From assembly GCA_963920765.1 (NCBI GenBank), contig OY987250.1, forward strand, positions 5,456,001-5,520,000: a stretch of DNA of 64,000 bases, given 5' to 3'. Of the stretch, positions 1-10,479 are shown piece by piece. The notes below the pieces were generated by a model. It was given only the letters and a program-made list of their open reading frames with translations. It made no database searches and was not told the origin of the DNA. The stretch's first letter is position 1. Each line of letters begins with the position of its first letter. The position numbers and the translations under genes are program-made. This DNA comes from Ulota crispa. Its lineage: Eukaryota; Streptophyta; Bryopsida; Orthotrichales; Orthotrichaceae.

Positions 1-103
1 TTGCACAGTTTTGCAACATTTGGAAATGAGAGAATCGAGATGTTTTCGTAAGAAGCTGTGCATGTGGAACGGATGAAGGGTCGCCTCCAATTGCAGGATA
101 TTA

Positions 104-769
104 GGGGTAGTCACACCCAGTGTGTGGGGAAATTTTGAGTTTTTTTTTTTTTTTTTTTTTTTTGGGCTAAAAGCCTATACTTCTGAATTTCATCTGGTTT
201 TTCAGTGGATGCATTGGTTATTCTCCATATATCTATAGAAATTTTCCAAAAATTTAATTGGTTTTTAGCCAGTTTTATATAAATTTCAATTGGTTTTTTG
301 CACATGTCATTGGGCTGATTTTTTATTGTTTTTTGGCTCTCTATGTTCATTGGTCACACCTTCTCCACTCCCTTCTCAATCTTTGGAGAATGCTGACATG
401 GTAGGCTGTCTGTCTGCCCACTACTGACGGATGCTCCATTCTTTGAAGATGGAGAAATTTTTCTCTTCTTGTCCGTGGGTGTTGGAGAAGACTTCAAGCA
501 CCAAGTTTTAACCTCATGCCATCTTGTTTGATTACCCTCTTGTTCACTCTTTAGTGTCTCTGTCTGTTTTTATAGTAATCAATTCTCCTGCTTTCATAGT
601 CTTTTTATCATTCTCCATTCTATGTTTTCCACTACCCACAAAAGGGGAGTCACACCTTCTTCCATGGAAGAACTGCTTGCATTGGCTCCTACTTTCACTC
701 CGCCCGTTTTCGTTCTTCACTCAAGTTTGATTCTCTCAAGTTTGATTCTGTGAGAAGGTGTGACTACCC
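104..769. mobile_element. TA/TTA-flanked MITE with GGGGTAGTCACACC ends
   Basis: The left end reads GGGGTAGTCACACC and the right end, reverse complemented, GGGTAGTCACACC. TTA lies on both sides (101-103 and 770-772). The 666-bp interior is rich in 'attctcc/ggagaatg' words and has a poly-T tract at about 139-163. It encodes nothing recognisable. A relative with the same ends lies at 59812-60272. Superfamily is uncertain: TTA suggests PIF/Harbinger, but the second copy fits TA better. Confidence 0.7.
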
Positions 770-772
770 TTA

Positions 773-1640
773 TTGATTCGATTTGAACAAGTGAAAAGAA
801 CATTCGTCTAAAGTTTGTACATGTTTTTGGATGGAAATTGCTGCATCCTAGTCAGGACTGAAAATATTGAGTTGGAAAATCGTCAGAATTACTTGTGTCT
901 GGGTGTGCACACTACGGTGACTGCACAGCTGTAAGTGGACTTTGGGGGCATCCTTATCCAGGTTGGCCTACGGGTACAGTGGTTGTGGTCCTGTAGGTTG
1001 TACGGGTATTCCGGCGCTGATTTTAGCAACAGTACAATTGCTGTTTGACTTTGGGGTCTATTGTCTAGGCAATCTCAAGAAAATTTACGGGTTTCGGTCG
1101 GATCGGGTTTGCACCGCATGCGCTTGTTGGTGGGTAACAATACTCGGTAGATTTTGCAGCAGAAAAGTGTTTTTCCCTCGGTACCTTTTCGCTAGAAAAG
1201 AAGCAGCTACCTCGACGAAGATAACGAATTGCTCGGTTCCTGTACCGCTAGCTCTGTTATTGAGTACTGTACCTACTAGAGTGGTGCCTCGATAAGATGA
1301 AGGTATTCGGATAGCATATTCATTTCTTGTAAGGAAAGCATTCATTGTAACCAAACACTTCTTCTGTAGCTCCCTAACCGCCAAGGACAGTTATTTCCTT
1401 CATTTTAGTTAAGCATTTTTTCTTATAGAGGTTCATCTTAAAGAGGCATTACTATAGTGGGTGTCAAACTTGGCTATTTCCCACCCAACAAGTTTGGCTA
1501 GGTCCACCCCACAACTCAACTACTTTTTGAAATTATAAGGCATGATAACTTCATCACCCACCTCTAGAGGTGGTTGATATCTTAAACTAGTTATGGCTTT
1601 TCTTTATAAAAGTTATCAAGTGATCTTGTAGCTCTCTTCT
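773..1640. other. Unassigned intergenic DNA
   Basis: No gene, RNA or complete transposon is recognised. Open frames at 942-1295 (plus) and 1085-1384 (minus) overlap one another, have no familiar domain and are probably chance. Confidence 0.5.
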
Positions 1641-1832
1641 AAAGGGAGACTGTGATACTAAAGAGGGAGGGTGTGACATTAAGGAGGGAGGGTGTGATAC
1701 TAAAGAGGGAGGGTGTGATACTAAAGAGGGAGGGTGTGATATTAAAGAGGGAGGGTGTGATACTAAAGAGGGAGGGTGTGATATTAAAGAGGGAGGGTGT
1801 GATACTAAAGAGGGAGGGTGTGACATTAAAGA
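1641..1832. repeat. 21-bp minisatellite (tgatactaaagagggagggtg)n
   Basis: About nine 21-bp units alternate between 'gatact', 'gatatt' and 'gacatt' variants. Since 21 is a multiple of three, several frames stay open: (REGVILK)n on plus and (SHPPSLV)n or (FSITPSL)n on minus. These are artefacts, not genes. Inverted units occur at about 1880-1903 and 2813-2866, on either side of the element at 1904-2812. Confidence 0.9.
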
Positions 1833-1903
1833 TGATAGTGTTATTACTAATCATACTACCAAAATCTAAATTACCTCTATAATATCACACCCTCCCTCTT
1901 TAA

Positions 1904-2812
1904 CCCCTAAAGGACAAAGGAGCCCACTTTTGGCTTTATGAGAACTTGGGCAAGCTCTATTGACTTCATAATTTGGAAACTTTTCATGAAATTCTTAGGA
2001 TGGATGCTACTCATCATAATCTACATGTGAATCTTTATTTCATGTCATTCCGATAAGTAATGCAAAAGTTAGAAGGTTTTTTCAAATTCAATGTCGAACC
2101 GGGTAGCAAAAATATACATTTTGATTTTTTTTAAATTTTTTTTAAAGAATTGTATAGATTGATACCTACTCAAAAAAATTGAATCACTTAATTCCAAATA
2201 ATGAAGTAAGAGTTAAAAGGAGTTTTCTTTTGCAGGCAATGAAGGCAAGAAGAGGGTAGAAAAACCATATAAAATTATCTTTTACTCTCAATTTTGAAAA
2301 ATGAAAATGAAAATGAAAAATAAAGTTACTAATTGTCTCTTAGAGCATTCCCACCATTGGAATTAACAATTTTCAAATTCTTCCAAAAATTATTAGCATG
2401 TTAGTTATATCTTTCATTCATCAATACCTTTCACTTTACAATTTTTGTAAAATTGAATCCAAATATTTTTGGTTAAATTTTCTATATATGCTTTCAACCC
2501 ATTTTCCAACATATTGCAAAAATTGCACAAGAAATACAACATATGTGTTTTTTTCTAAAAAGTTTGAAAAATAAAACTTCACCTTTTGGAAGGACTAGAA
2601 AAACCTACATTTTGAAGTTTAGGCATATTGACCTTGCAATTGGTGGGGATATTCATTCTGCAATTTTGGGACAATGTACTTGTGCAAGTCAACCAAAGGA
2701 TCCTACAGCTGGATTTGTTAATAAATAAGTTTCAATGAAGATTTTGACTTAGGTTTGGAGACTAGTATTTCAAAGCAGTTTTGGGCCTCTAAACACAAAA
2801 GAATTTTAGGGG
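1904..2812. mobile_element. TTAA-flanked CCCC element inserted in minisatellite
   Basis: The left end is TTAA then CCCCTAAAGGAC; the right end, reverse complemented, is TTAA then CCCCTAAAATTC. The host DNA is the inverted arm of the 21-bp minisatellite. Removing the element with one TTAA restores the 21-bp period, so the four-base duplication is directly visible. The 909-bp interior has only a 61-codon open frame (2543-2728) without a known domain. TTAA duplication and CCC ends are piggyBac-type features; assignment is by inference. Confidence 0.75.
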
Positions 2813-2866
2813 TTAATATCACACCCTCCCTCTTTAGTATCACACCCTCCCTCTTTAATATCACAC
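2813..2866. repeat. Inverted 21-bp minisatellite arm
   Basis: Two to three units of the 21-bp repeat are in reverse orientation (tatcacaccctccctctttag type), continuing the partial arm at 1880-1903. With the array at 1641-1832 they form an inverted pair. Confidence 0.8.
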
Positions 2867-4382
2867 ATCAATCTTTGTGACATTATCCCATGCATAAGTT
2901 ATGAAGACTTACTCAAATTTTATCAAGTAGTTTGTGAAGCTTTTAAAGGGTGATAACTTGGGAGAATTTGGTTCAGCCACCACCAATATTCCCTAAACTA
3001 GCTAAATTTAGCTAGATTTCTACAAAACTAAATTGTGCGCTAAACTTGTATGGGGAAAATTTTGAAAAAAATGGAGATTTGAGCAAGAAATTGCACCTAG
3101 AAAATGTTGAATAGCGACTTGCTATTTCCTCTTGCTATTTCCTCTTGCTCCATAATCAGCATCCATCCCCTCCATCAACTTCATGAATGTAGCTCCTTAG
3201 CTATCTTGAGCATGCACATATCACTGCAGTAGTAACATTTCCACGTCCAAATTGCAACCTTCACTTTGCTCATGTGCAAATAAAGCAAATTGAAGTTAGT
3301 AGAGGGGTTAGTTGAACTAATGGAGTTTAGGCTTAGTGGTTTACTTGTTTAGGCATTGATCTTTGTTGCAGACTTGCAACAACGCAAATCCTCCAATGTC
3401 TCCTCTGGCCCTCTCATTCATGGCAATCACCGCCAAATTGTGAAAGCCCTTTACTTGTGTACTTGCCATTGTCCATAGAATTGTGTGGTCCAATGCTCCA
3501 TTGCTTGTTATTGTGCATTTTAGGTTCAATTGCATGGAATGCACGCATGCGCACTTGAATTGCAGCAGAGATTAAGCATGCTCTGCATTTCTAAAGTTGA
3601 ACCTTAACTTCAACAGCCTCCACTAGATTTTACTTGAACTTGCAAGGCAATTTGGAGCACAAAGTCTAAGGTGGGTGCAATTGCAACTTTACATTACTTC
3701 TGTCAATTCTAACCAATACTAACGTGGCTTATCTTTGTTATTGTGCAAATCACTAATGTTGCAAAATGGGCAATTTTGCTACGCAAATTGAGTTCAACTT
3801 CCAAACTAGTGGCACAATATTTGTTACAATGTTTGTCTTAGAACATTTGAAATTTTGCACCACAATTGTCAATATTTTACATTTTCCAAGACTGGTTAGT
3901 AATTCCAAGAAATTCATTAACCAAAAGTAGCCATCAATAAGCTCCACAATTTCCTTCAAGTTAGCAAGTTGTACTCTACTTTAGAAAAAAATATATATCC
4001 AAATTTCTACATTTTTTTCCATGAGTTAGCTACCGTGATTTTACCATTTTCCTTCTATATTGCGTTAATAGCTCCCTTCTACACATGGTTATAGCCATTT
4101 GACTAAAAACTCAAAACCAATTCTGGGAAAGCTGGCCACCACCCGGTAACTTTACAAAAAAATCTGGACAGAGTTATCCTCAAACCTTCAAATACGGTAG
4201 GTTTGACACCCACTACCTAGTCAGACTTCCTGAGGGTATCTTTCTCTCACGCCAGAGCTACACAGGTGAAACTGTGAAAGCAGCCGATTTGGAACAGATG
4301 AAGAAGTCAAATGTATTCTTGGGTTATTGGGAGGTTAACAACTTTGCTCGAGGCTCCGTGCATTGTTTTTTTTAAAGATATA
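2867..4382. other. Unassigned intergenic DNA
   Basis: AT-rich sequence in which I recognise no gene, RNA or complete mobile element. Confidence 0.5.
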
Positions 4383-4386
4383 TTAA

Positions 4387-5289
4387 CCCCTAAATGCCCA
4401 AGGCACCCAATTTGGGTGTCCAAAAAACTTCAAGAAATTTTGAAATTTTGTTGAAGGCATGGATTTTATCGTTTTCAGGTTTTTGTTGTTGGAAAAGTTG
4501 TGTGATGAAATTGGTTTCAATGTTCAAATTCAACTTCTTTCATGTTTTATTCCAATTATTTTTGGTGGAAGGTTAACTGCAAGCATACATTTTGGTTTGT
4601 GAATAGTGTCGTGAATAGTGTCACAAAGCCTATGAGAAGTTGCCACATTGAAAAGATGTGCATCAAGTTGAGCAAAAGATGAAGATTTCCTTTGGGCACT
4701 CCCTTGGGCAATAAGGGCCCTTTTTACGGAAATTTTGACATCTAACAAAATCTAAAAGAGCTTTTGGACTAATTTCAATTGGAATATCTTTGTTATATAA
4801 ATTAGAATCCATTCACTGTTGAATTTTCCTTCATTCAAATTGATTTTAGGTCAATAATTGAAGCTAAAAAAATTTCTTTGTATTAGGTGTTTGCACTTTG
4901 ATAGTTGCGTTGCAGGCTCATTTGTGAAAGTATGGTCATGGATTTGGAAGGGGGGCCATTTGTTTTGAAGTAACAACAATAAACACTAAAGCATCCTAAG
5001 TGGCTACTTCCCAATTTTGTATCCAAAAGTTGCCAATTTGCATTAGAAGTTTCGGGCGGCTCCAAAAAAAGCAAAAAATTCTATACTTATCATCATTCAA
5101 TCACAAATATCTGAAAATCCGCATGGCCATTTTGGGTTATTTTTAAGTAGCGTCATTTAGAAGCCTTGAAGTTCAAGATTCAACGGTTACAATTTTGTTT
5201 TGATGTTTAATAATGATCTTACAAGGACAATTCAAAAACTTCAAAAATGCATTCCAAAATCAAGAAATACACCCTTGGGCATTTAGGGG
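4387..5289. mobile_element. TTAA-flanked element, family A copy 1 (903 bp)
   Basis: Perfect 17-bp terminal inverted repeats, CCCCTAAATGCCCAAGG, are bounded by TTAA at 4383-4386 and 5290-5293. A near-full-length relative lies at 58191-59114. The interior includes a short tandem motif (gaatagtgtc, about 4598-4622) that is expanded in the second copy. No transposase is encoded; open frames at 4394-4576, 4530-4748 and 4883-5074 are not conserved as proteins between the copies. Confidence 0.85.
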
Positions 5290-5293
5290 TTAA

Positions 5294-6204
5294 CCTTTCC
5301 ACTATTCAAGGGTATGTACGAGCTTGGAGACAACAATTTCTAAAGACTCTAGGTTGGGTCACACCAAAATAAACAAGTTTTTTGTAAAAAAAAAATAGCA
5401 ACTTTTACATCTTTGCATAAAAGAAGGTTCTCTTCTTATGCCCACTTCTTTGGTTTGTTTTAAACCAACGTCTTTGAGAGTTCACAAACGGACGTCTCAA
5501 AACTCTTCCCCTAAAATAGTGGAGAGATTACCTTCCCCCATATTCCAAAAATACAAGACACTTCTTTATCCGTTTCAAACCGGCTATTTTGACATGTGAA
5601 GCCCCAGCATCACCTCATTTGCACTAGCCTACGGACTACCTCATCTGTTTATCATTAGCACTATTTGAAATGCATTTTTGAGTTTTCATTCCCATTGGCA
5701 TGAGTGTCAAAGGAATGAATTTGAATAAGGAAACATAAATACAAACTAAAAACACGTGAAATTTTCAGATATCCAATACTTGAAAGGCCCATATGGAAAT
5801 CCTTATTTTTTTTGGGTCATATGAAAACACTTCATTAGTTGCTTGAAATGAGAGAATGCACCACGAGGAGAATCACGTTAATTTGACGCTTTTCCAACAT
5901 TCACCATGGCATATTAAGAACGTTTGTGCAAACTTGAGTCGAAGACAGAGACAAGAACTCTGTGAAAGATATGCATCACATTTGCCGGTGCAAATATGCT
6001 CTTAAAAATGCCGGTTTGAAATGGAGCATATACTGTAGATGAGTGTCAAAATTCAACAGATCTACTTGTTCGCAAAGAAACCAGTTCTGCCATTTTATAG
6101 ATTATACCGGTTTGAAATGGCATAATTTTTTGGTGTGGCCCATATTCCAACGCAAAGTCTTGTTCCTTGTTGTACAAAGTCAAAAAAATATTCTTACTAG
6201 TGGT
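5294..6204. other. Unassigned intergenic DNA
   Basis: AT-rich DNA with no recognisable gene or complete repeat. Confidence 0.5.
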
Positions 6205-6208
6205 TTAA

Positions 6209-7134
6209 CCCCTAAAGGACCATTGTCCCTTTGGGGGACAAGTTGGACTTCGGGCATGTACCTATGACTAGACTACTTGGTGTAATTTTCTGTAACTTTT
6301 ATTGAAGATGTGAAGTTTGAAGATCTATGTGGGCATCTAATTTTTTCTTCATTCCGACATTTGATGAAGAAGTTATGCATGAATTTATGAACATTTGGGG
6401 AGGACTGCCCGTCTGGGCAGCCCAAAAACTTCTTTAGAAATTATTTAAAAAAAAAAGAAGTTTGAAATTGGTTTTTCAGATGTTTTTATATGTGAGAAGC
6501 TTTGAATCATTCAATTTCAATCAATGACATGAAAGTTATGAGGACTTTTTGTTTGTGGGTAGTTATGGATTCTCTACTCTAAAATAAACTTTGAAGTTCT
6601 TTATTTTACTCAATTTTCAATATTTTGGAAAAAAAAATTATACCATAGGAAGTAGATTTTTAATCACAACATTATAACTGTTGGGATTTGCATTTTTCAT
6701 TTCAATTATTGAATTCTAAATAAAATAGTGTTTTGACTCATTCTCTACTTTTTACTTATTGATTTTTCCCAAGTGTTGTATAGTTCCAATTGATTTGAAA
6801 ATTCTCCCACACATACCTAACTTGATCTCCTACATGAGAAAAATAAAGCGCAACTTTGGGTAGAGCAATTTTTTTGTTATAAGAGTGATCAAAGGCTTTT
6901 GAAATTTTTGGGCAGCATGGAAAAAAACTTGTTTTTTCACTTTAGATGTAAACATCTCACTCCTCTCCAATTGGAATGAGCTGATTTTTTCCCCACAAGT
7001 ACCTCTTCTAGTTTAGGACAAAATCTTATAGTTGGAATTCCCAAAAACAAAATATAAAATCCTTTTCTCTTAAACCTCCTAGAAATGGCGTTTTTTAGTA
7101 ATTTTCACAGAAAAAAGGGCTTGATCCTTTAGGG
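6209..7134. mobile_element. TTAA-type element with decayed right end
   Basis: The left end is TTAA (6205-6208) then CCCCTAAAGGACCATTGTCC, a terminal hairpin. The right end, reverse complemented, begins CCCCTAAAGGATC, but the flanking TTAA is lost (ACTT instead). The length of about 926 bp resembles the other family members. No coding capacity is recognised. The right border is approximate. Confidence 0.6.
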
Positions 7135-7730
7135 GACTTGTTTTTGTCCTCTTCCATTATTATTTTTTCTCACACTAGAGGGTCCATGCTTCTTATTTTG
7201 TCGAGCAAGAGAGCCCATAATTGTATTTTGGTTCACCTTGTTAAATGCAACCTTCATTTATTTTCTCAAAGAGAACATGGTTTTACGCGAGAAATCCGTT
7301 GTTCTTGCAGGAAAAAAGACCTACACTGAACTTTAACAAAATCCTATCACTCCTATGGTTTGAGACCCCATAGTAGGTTGTTGTTCACTTTAGGTTGGGA
7401 AAATTTCTATTGAATTTTAGTAGGTGTGAAATGAGTATTATTGCTTCCTCAACATGTGAATGATGCTTGGGGATTTGCCACAAGAGGACATGGAATTAGG
7501 ACTTGTGAAATAAGTTAGCTTTGGAAATCTACAAGACAGAAATCAAAGTGATACATGATCATTTATTGCTAAAGTATTTTGTACTAAAGTTACCAACAAA
7601 GTAACACTAAAAATTAATGCTCAACATAGAGTGAACATCAAACAAATACCGTGGGCAAATCTAATGACCCTATATGGTGTAGAGTCCGGGCGTGCTGCAT
7701 TCAAAGTATGGGAGATTTATGCTCTTCCAG
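7135..7730. other. Unassigned intergenic DNA
   Basis: No gene or complete element is recognised. Confidence 0.5.
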
Positions 7731-7925
7731 TAAGGTAGAAATATCATAAACTGACCTCTACTTGGAGAAGTAGACTGTTCTGAAACCAACAATAGTTGTA
7801 TCTGAAAAAGATTTTGTAATATTTTAAAAAAATGTTATTTTCTCGTATTTGATTAGTTCAAACTTAATTTGGAACAAGGTTCTAGAAGTAATTGTTTAAG
7901 GTGCACTTATAAAACGAGAATCAGT
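7731..7925. repeat. Partial direct copy of the MITE at 8002
   Basis: This stretch parallels 8000-8190: the aaggtagaaa end, the 'aaccaacaatagttg' block and the 'ttaaggtgcacttata' block recur in the same order and orientation. It lacks a clear right terminus, so it is a truncated or duplicated copy. Confidence 0.65.
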
Positions 7926-8001
7926 CCACCTTGACTACATCAGTGACGTCCATGGGTGCGGCTACCTTACTTGAAATAACTAATTGTTGCTTGAGCAGGT
8001 A

Positions 8002-8359
8002 AGGTAGAAACACCATAAACGGTTACTCCCGGATAATGGCAGAGCAGACTGTTCTAAAACCAACAATAGTTGATTTTGAAAAAGATTAAAAAAAGATGCT
8101 ATTACCTTGCATTTGATTGGTTCAAACTTGTTTCAAAATAAAGTTCTAGAGGTAGCCGTTTAAGGTGCACTTATACAACAAGAATAGGTTGAAATCCTAA
8201 CTCCACATTTATATTACATAAAATATTTATTCTTGAATAATTTGTTTTTGCACTCTTCCTTATCCTGGTTTCTCCACAAATTGACCTTAATTTCTCAAGA
8301 AATTCCCCATATCTTCAGGCTAAAGTGGCTTATTTTAACCGTTTATGGTATTTCTACCT
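8002..8359. mobile_element. TA-flanked MITE with AGGTAGAAA ends
   Basis: The left end AGGTAGAAACACCATAAACG mirrors the right end ccgtttatggtatttctacct, with one internal mismatch. TA flanks both sides (8000-8001 and 8360-8361). The 358-bp interior is non-coding. The termini resemble the AGGTAGGAG elements at 16836, 20966, 29061, 57298 and 59118. A 2-bp TA duplication suggests a Tc1/mariner or Stowaway-type origin. Confidence 0.75.
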
Positions 8360-8361
8360 TA

Positions 8362-10479
8362 AGTGCCCCTCTTTCAGCTGGTTTAGCCTTTCATTTCATC
8401 AAATGGCAAACATTAGAGAGGGTCCCACATAAATCTCACCCCGTCTGCGGTAACATGACATGCTGTTTTGTGGGGCCAGAGTTGGAAAATTTCAAACTCC
8501 AAGCAGCACAGGACGTGCACATGTGTGAGTCTTTGCCATCTAGAAGAATAATGAAGTGACTTCATTTGCATAGGTCCAAAGAGTAGACTAGGATGCTCAC
8601 TGCTCAGGACTATGACAGCAGTGTCTGGGGAGGTTTTCAAAAAAACTCGGTACATTTCCTACTCTTCTCTGGTTTATTCGGTTTTTATTTTTATTTTTTA
8701 TTTTTATATAATTGGCCATGGCCTAGACTTGTATTTTTTAGTTGGCCAATAACCTTAGTTTTTTTTTTTCACTTGGTTGATTTCCTAAGTTGAGGAAATT
8801 AGTTTGGTTGAAAACTGAATTTCAATGTATTATATCAGATTTCTTTTTTTTACAAATGCTGCAAACAAATCCATCTTTTGCTTACCATGTGCATGGTATA
8901 GCACAGTTAGGCAATCATAAGGATAATAAGAACTTGTCAAGTTAACCCCAATCAATGCAAAAAAATTTTATACTTTAAATGGATTTATTGTTGTCTTTTG
9001 TTACTTAAATATCTTTGGCTGGATTTTAACCAGGTCAAGTCCCACTCTCCCATGATCACCTACTCATCCACTCACCCTCTCACCCTCTCATTTACTCACC
9101 CACTCACCCACTCATCCATTCATCCACTCACTTACCCACCCACTCACCCACATGGCCACCTCACCCATATTTCTTGTTTTTTTAATTTTTGAATTTTTAG
9201 CATTGTGTAACTGCTCATGAGTTCAAAAAACATTTGATTTTTATTTAGAAGGTTGGAAAATTTCCTTATCACAAAAGAGTTCACAAGTTGATTTCTCATA
9301 ATTTCAATTTTCATTCAGCCCATTTCCTCATCTACAAGTGCATGTTCAACTAAATTTCCTAAGGCTAAAATTATAATTTGACTGATTTCCTAAAACCACA
9401 CTTTAATGGTTGGAAGTAAATCCGGCAACTTTCATTTTATTTTGGCAATTCCCCAAAAAAGTCGGCTACCTTGTAACTAAATGTTGATTCTCCTCGGACA
9501 CTGGGACTGTGATCTTGAGTGTGATTGTATTTGTTGATTTGAATGCACCATTGCATTCACCAATATTCATGAGTAAAATTTGGAATCAGTAAATATAATC
9601 TCCTCTAGAAGTGATTTTATGTCAGGTGTAACTAAACCTAGGCTTTTTCATGCTATTTCTTTACTGTATGTAACTTAGGAGCAGCGTTCCTAAGGTCTCT
9701 TAAGGGGTTTTTGCTGGAAAGCTACACCCGACCCTGTAAATAGCCATTCCAGCTAAAATTGAAACCAAACGGTAAAAACAAAGGTATACATTTGTGGAAA
9801 AAAGGGTGGATTCTGGCTATTTTTTGCTTTGCCAATGTAGCTTAAGGTGCCGATTTTTTATTTTTTGGGGGGTTCAACAATGCTACTTTTGCTTTTTCCT
9901 GATGGTGCAATTGCTAATTGATACAAGAGGGTGTCAAATTTTTTGGCAAATCTAGGATTCCAAAGTGCAACTTCTTAAAATAAATGTTAACAAACATAGT
10001 GGAGTGTCAAATGTGAATCCAAGACTAGGGTGCATGCATTGACAGTTAATATGAACAACACATAAAATTCCATGGCACTAACTTAATATGAACAACACAT
10101 AGAATTTTGTGGCACTAACTTGGGATTGAACCCAACTTGCTTTCAAAGCAAGACTGCCCATATTTGCAGTATTAGTGTCCTGCACACAAACACACAAACA
10201 ACCCACCCCTCTATACCCTAAAAGTTAGAACCAAAACAAGTCATGGCAAGTTGTAATTGCATGCGCATGAGGCTCCTTCCTCCATCTCCCTCATGTCCAG
10301 ATCAGCTCCAATGTAGCTCCAATGCAGCTCCAAGTATGTGGCCAATGTTAAGGATACTCTTTCAAACTCCAAAGCTTCTTTAGAACTCCAAAGTTTCTTG
10401 AAAACTCCAAAGCTTGCTTGACCTCATGTAAACTAAGGAAGAAGAAATAAATTGGAGAGGACACTAAAGTACTTACAGG
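8362..10479. other. Unassigned DNA with a short CTCACCCA-type repeat
   Basis: A low-complexity run of CTCACCCA/CTCATCCA words lies at about 9060-9150. A direct repeat of about 37 bp (atatgaacaacacatagaat type) lies at about 10040-10125. No gene is recognised; open frames here (8233-8559, 8413-8655, 8593-8793, 8998-9192) have no known domain. Confidence 0.5.

Noticed and set aside
1641-1832. CRISPR-like array
   Set aside because: Tandem repeats without unique spacers, in a eukaryotic context. The same applies to the arrays at 34.4, 37.2 and 18.4 kb.
1587-1882. Repeat-encoded proteins on both strands
   Set aside because: They are translations of a 21-bp minisatellite open in several frames, with no start context or homology.
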